64,000 nt of DNA from assembly GCA_023440825.1 (NCBI GenBank), contig JAEXRL010000030.1, forward strand, positions 186,001 to 250,000, in the 5' to 3' direction. This DNA comes from Pseudomonadota bacterium (GTDB lineage: Bacteria; Pseudomonadota; Gammaproteobacteria; Burkholderiales; Burkholderiaceae_B). The position numbers and the translations under genes are program-made. The notes beneath the pieces are model-generated. The model searched no databases and was not told the origin of the DNA. It saw nothing but the letters and a program-made list of their open reading frames with translations. This document shows positions 61,695-64,000 of the stretch, one piece after another (position 1 is the first letter of the stretch; each line of letters opens with the position of its first letter).

Positions 61695-62022
61695 GTCGGT
61701 CTTGATGCAAGGGGTGTACGACTTATTGCACTGGGACATGGAGCAGGCTATGCGGGCGGCTCAAGCGCCTGTGCACGGGGCAGGGTCGGCAGCTCTGGCA
61801 GGACAGCACGATATGCCTCGTTTGCTGGCTATTTATGGGCGCGGCCAAAAGTTATGGGCAGAAGTCTCGCTGGGCTCGCAGCGCATGGTGTTTCAGCGCG
61901 GTCATGAGTACCCCCTTGGGCGTGAGCGCATGAAAGATGGGCTACGTTTGGGCAGCCTAGATAGCCAGTGTGTGGTGTTGTTGCACGAGCAACACGATAT
62001 ACGTTTATGCATGGAGCCCTGA
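61594..62022 (+). CDS. pilP: Type IVb pilus biogenesis protein PilP
   Basis: A 142-residue protein with a signal sequence (about 6-27) and a compact beta-rich periplasmic domain ending in VVLLHEQHDIRLCMEP, matching R64 PilP in length and position. The ATG at 61594 has GGAGGG eight bases upstream, which makes the unusual 101-base overlap with pilO the likeliest reading; a later ATG at 61657 would remove the signal sequence. Two cysteines (C126 and C139 by count) could form a disulfide. Confidence 0.72.
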   Translation: MSWLMKQCIHLSPIFLTLGVFMKPLWATSLPKAESVLMQGVYDLLHWDMEQAMRAAQAPVHGAGSAALAGQHDMPRLLAIYGRGQKLWAEVSLGSQRMVFQRGHEYPLGRERMKDGLRLGSLDSQCVVLLHEQHDIRLCMEP

Positions 62023-62023
62023 T

Positions 62024-63721
62024 ATGCGTTTGCTGCCCTTATTTAAAAAAGCCTATTCGGTACAGATGCCGGAGGCGGCGCAGGAGCTTGATGAGGTGAG
62101 GCCGGGGCAGTATTCGGTACAGCATCTAGACACGCACGAACAACTTCAGGCTGTTTTGCCGGAGTTTGAGCGCTTGCTGTGCACAGACATAGGCACTCAG
62201 GCTTTGGCGAGTCGTTTAGCCCCGGCCCTGCTCAAGAACGGACGGGCGGTGTTATTAGGCTTGCACGAACACATACACAGCGATCAAGCGGACGGCGTGC
62301 TATTGCGTTTACGGCAAGCTGGCTATCGATTGCAGCAGCCTGTGCGCTATGTGTTGGCACCTCATGTCTTGTTAGCCTTAAGTCGCGTTAAAAGCAGCCT
62401 GAATTTCGCGTTGAATCAACGTGGCACGCATTCTGATCTTAAGCAGGCGTTCCAGCGCATAGTGCAATGGGCTTGGCAGCACCAAGCAAGCGACATTCAT
62501 ATTAATGTGCAACTACAGCAGGCCACCTCCAGTGTGTTGTTTAGTATAGGTGGCCGCTATGTTGCTCCCGAAAACTATCAACACATATCGACTCAGTTAC
62601 TTGTAGATATGCTGGCCGTAGTCTGGATGGACATAGAAGGAGGAAATGGCGCTGTCTTTGATCCCCATACGGAACAGCAAGGTCGTTATCAGGTTCAGCT
62701 CGAAGACCGTCATTTACAGTTGCGCTGGGCTTCCATGGCAGCAGACACAGGCCCTAGCGTGTGTTTGCGTTTGCTGGACTTGGGGCAGGGCAGGCAATTG
62801 CCCCAATTGTCCGAGTTGGGCTATCGCCCCGATCAGCTCCATCAATTCCAGCGGCTTGTGCTCGCTGAGGGCGGGGCGGTCGTACTGGCCGGTAATGTGG
62901 GCTCAGGCAAGTCCACCACACTGGCGGCACTGATGCAGTGCATCCCAGCGCATAGAAAAATCATCACTCTTGAAGATCCAGTCGAATTTCGCTTACCAGC
63001 AGCGATACAAAATAGCTTGGGCCGTAGATTGGATATGCCAGCACATGAAGCGTTTGCCAGTAAGTTACGCGCTTTAAAACGCTCTGCCATGCACGATGTG
63101 TTGTTGGGTGAAATCCGCGATTGTGAAACCGGGCGGGCATTTATGGATTTAGTCGGCGCTGGGATTAGTGTGTATACCACCTTGCATGCGGCTTCTGTGG
63201 CTACGATTAGTGAACGTTTGGCATCGGACTTTATCGGTGTCTCGCGAGAGTTCATGGCCATGCCCGGTCTGCTTAAGCTATTGGTGTATCAAGCCTTATT
63301 GCCTCGTCTATGCCCGCACTGCTCACTGGAGGAGTCAAAAACAGACGGGCGCGCTAAGCACTACGCCGATTTGCATAAACAGGCAGAGCATATGGGTTTG
63401 GCACTTAGGCGCTTGCGTACTCGCAATCTGGCCGGTTGCGATCAGTGTCGTGCTCAGTCTTTGCCCGCTCAGTATGGGTATGCAGGCCGACAACTGGTGG
63501 CCGAGTTGCTTGAGCCGGCTCTGTTGCCCGATGCCTGTGCGCGTATTCGCGCGGCTCGTCCATTGCTGGACTACTCCACGCCTTTACCCCCTCTTGTGGC
63601 TGATGCCTGGGATTACGTCGCTCAGGGTGTGGTGGATCCTTACGATGTGGAACAACGTTTTGGTGCCTTGCAGACTTTTGCAGCAGTCTATGCGGCGCAC
63701 CATAGGGAAGCAGGTTCATGA
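62024..63721 (+). CDS. pilQ: Type IVb pilus assembly ATPase PilQ
   Basis: A 565-residue GspE/PilB-superfamily ATPase powering pilus extension. Walker A is GNVGSGKSTTL, the Asp box is ITLEDPVEFRL, Walker B is LLGEIRDCETGRAF and the His box is YTTLHAASV. Cysteine pairs CPHC and CDQC near residues 430 and 475 form the zinc motif usual in this family. The ATG at 62024 is preceded by GGAG and lies two bases after the pilP stop. It overlaps pilR by four bases (ATGA). Confidence 0.92.
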   Translation: MRLLPLFKKAYSVQMPEAAQELDEVRPGQYSVQHLDTHEQLQAVLPEFERLLCTDIGTQALASRLAPALLKNGRAVLLGLHEHIHSDQADGVLLRLRQAGYRLQQPVRYVLAPHVLLALSRVKSSLNFALNQRGTHSDLKQAFQRIVQWAWQHQASDIHINVQLQQATSSVLFSIGGRYVAPENYQHISTQLLVDMLAVVWMDIEGGNGAVFDPHTEQQGRYQVQLEDRHLQLRWASMAADTGPSVCLRLLDLGQGRQLPQLSELGYRPDQLHQFQRLVLAEGGAVVLAGNVGSGKSTTLAALMQCIPAHRKIITLEDPVEFRLPAAIQNSLGRRLDMPAHEAFASKLRALKRSAMHDVLLGEIRDCETGRAFMDLVGAGISVYTTLHAASVATISERLASDFIGVSREFMAMPGLLKLLVYQALLPRLCPHCSLEESKTDGRAKHYADLHKQAEHMGLALRRLRTRNLAGCDQCRAQSLPAQYGYAGRQLVAELLEPALLPDACARIRAARPLLDYSTPLPPLVADAWDYVAQGVVDPYDVEQRFGALQTFAAVYAAHHREAGS

Positions 63722-64000
63722 AAGTGAGCTCTTGGCGTATGTCGACCCTAGTGTTGGCAAACCTGGCTGCGCTGTTTTTAGCCTGGCAATATCGAGTCGA
63801 TTGCTGGCGTTTTCGTCGGCAACGAGCCGATTACTTTGAGTATCTGCATGCCTTGTTATCCGGCTTGCATTTTCGTCGTACCTTGGCCGATGTCTTTTTG
63901 GCGGATAGTCGACGCTATCAAAACAAACACTGGCGTGGACGTCTTTCCACGCTTTGGTTACAGACTTATCAGCATTCTGGTGGTGACCTGTATGCCGTAT
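63718..64000 (+). CDS. pilR: Type IVb pilus inner-membrane protein PilR (partial, runs off window)
   Basis: Only the first 94 residues are visible. They start with a hydrophobic stretch (about 8-24, MSTLVLANLAALFLAWQY), then FEYLHALLSGLHFRRTLADV, which resembles the start of a T2SF/GspF platform-protein domain. It begins inside the pilQ stop (ATGA), and PilR is the expected next gene in R64-type operons. Genes for the pilin, peptidase and adhesin are expected beyond the window. Confidence 0.75.
   Translation, partial: MKVSSWRMSTLVLANLAALFLAWQYRVDCWRFRRQRADYFEYLHALLSGLHFRRTLADVFLADSRRYQNKHWRGRLSTLWLQTYQHSGGDLYAV

Noticed and set aside
1..64000. tRNA, rRNA, CRISPR arrays, insertion sequences and phage genes
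   Set aside because: I looked for tRNA-like cloverleafs, spaced direct repeats, transposases and integrases and saw none.

Overview
The window reads as a chromosomal segment of a betaproteobacterium of the order Burkholderiales, most likely family Alcaligenaceae. The grounds are a Bug-family tricarboxylate receptor, a trxA-rho pair divergent from parE-parC, a complete ccoNOQP-ccoG-fixH-fnr block, and ParE/ParC/GlnE/Rho sequences of betaproteobacterial type. Base composition is near 50% GC by eye. Genus assignment is not possible from sequence reading alone.

Layout. 1-1.4 kb: tail of an MFS transporter and fur. 1.6-17.3 kb: an accessory block with an STN-TonB_C periplasmic protein, an ECF sigma factor, a FecR-type anti-sigma factor and a 4396-residue two-partner-secretion (filamentous haemagglutinin) exoprotein; no TpsB transporter is in the window. 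17.3-19.8 kb: queF and aceA. 19.9-27.4 kb: the high-affinity cbb3 oxidase locus (ccoS, ccoNOQP, ccoG, a short fixH, a small membrane protein, fnr), with FNR boxes before the first gene, before ccoN and before fnr. The first gene here is a CcoI-like P1B-ATPase that keeps its membrane helices and CPC motif but has lost every soluble domain. 27.4-31.2 kb: a candidate structured RNA, clpB with a sigma-32-like promoter, and queH. 31.4-34.1 kb: an autoregulated-looking gntR / PrpB-like lyase / Bug receptor operon. 34.2-41.6 kb: glnE, yhdP and a FabI-type enoyl-ACP reductase. 41.6-44 kb: tctBA behind a structured leader. 44-51.7 kb: gdhA, rho, trxA, parE, parC. 51.8-55.5 kb: a flavin/2Fe-2S reductase, dadA and an orphan ABC binding protein. 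55.7-57.8 kb: an AT-richer two-component system. 57.9-64 kb (edge): a type IVb pilus operon (TcpQ lipoprotein, PilN, PilO, PilP, PilQ, PilR) of the R64/TCP class.

How it works together. The respiratory block is an oxygen-responsive unit: FNR would activate the oxidase and its copper/assembly factors under low oxygen and bind its own promoter region. The 1.6-17.3 kb block looks like a cell-surface-signalling circuit rewired to control one giant surface protein: the STN domain normally sits on a TonB-dependent receptor, but here it is a stand-alone soluble protein fused to a TonB-like C-terminus. The two-component system sits directly before the pilus operon, and the same 13-bp sequence lies in inverted orientation before the regulator gene and before the pilus genes, suggesting that the regulator controls both.

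Strongest candidates for new biology: the P1B-ATPase without soluble domains; the barrel-less surface-signalling module with its giant exoprotein; the two-component/pilus unit with its VirB9-like/TcpQ lipoprotein; and the candidate structured RNA between fnr and clpB.
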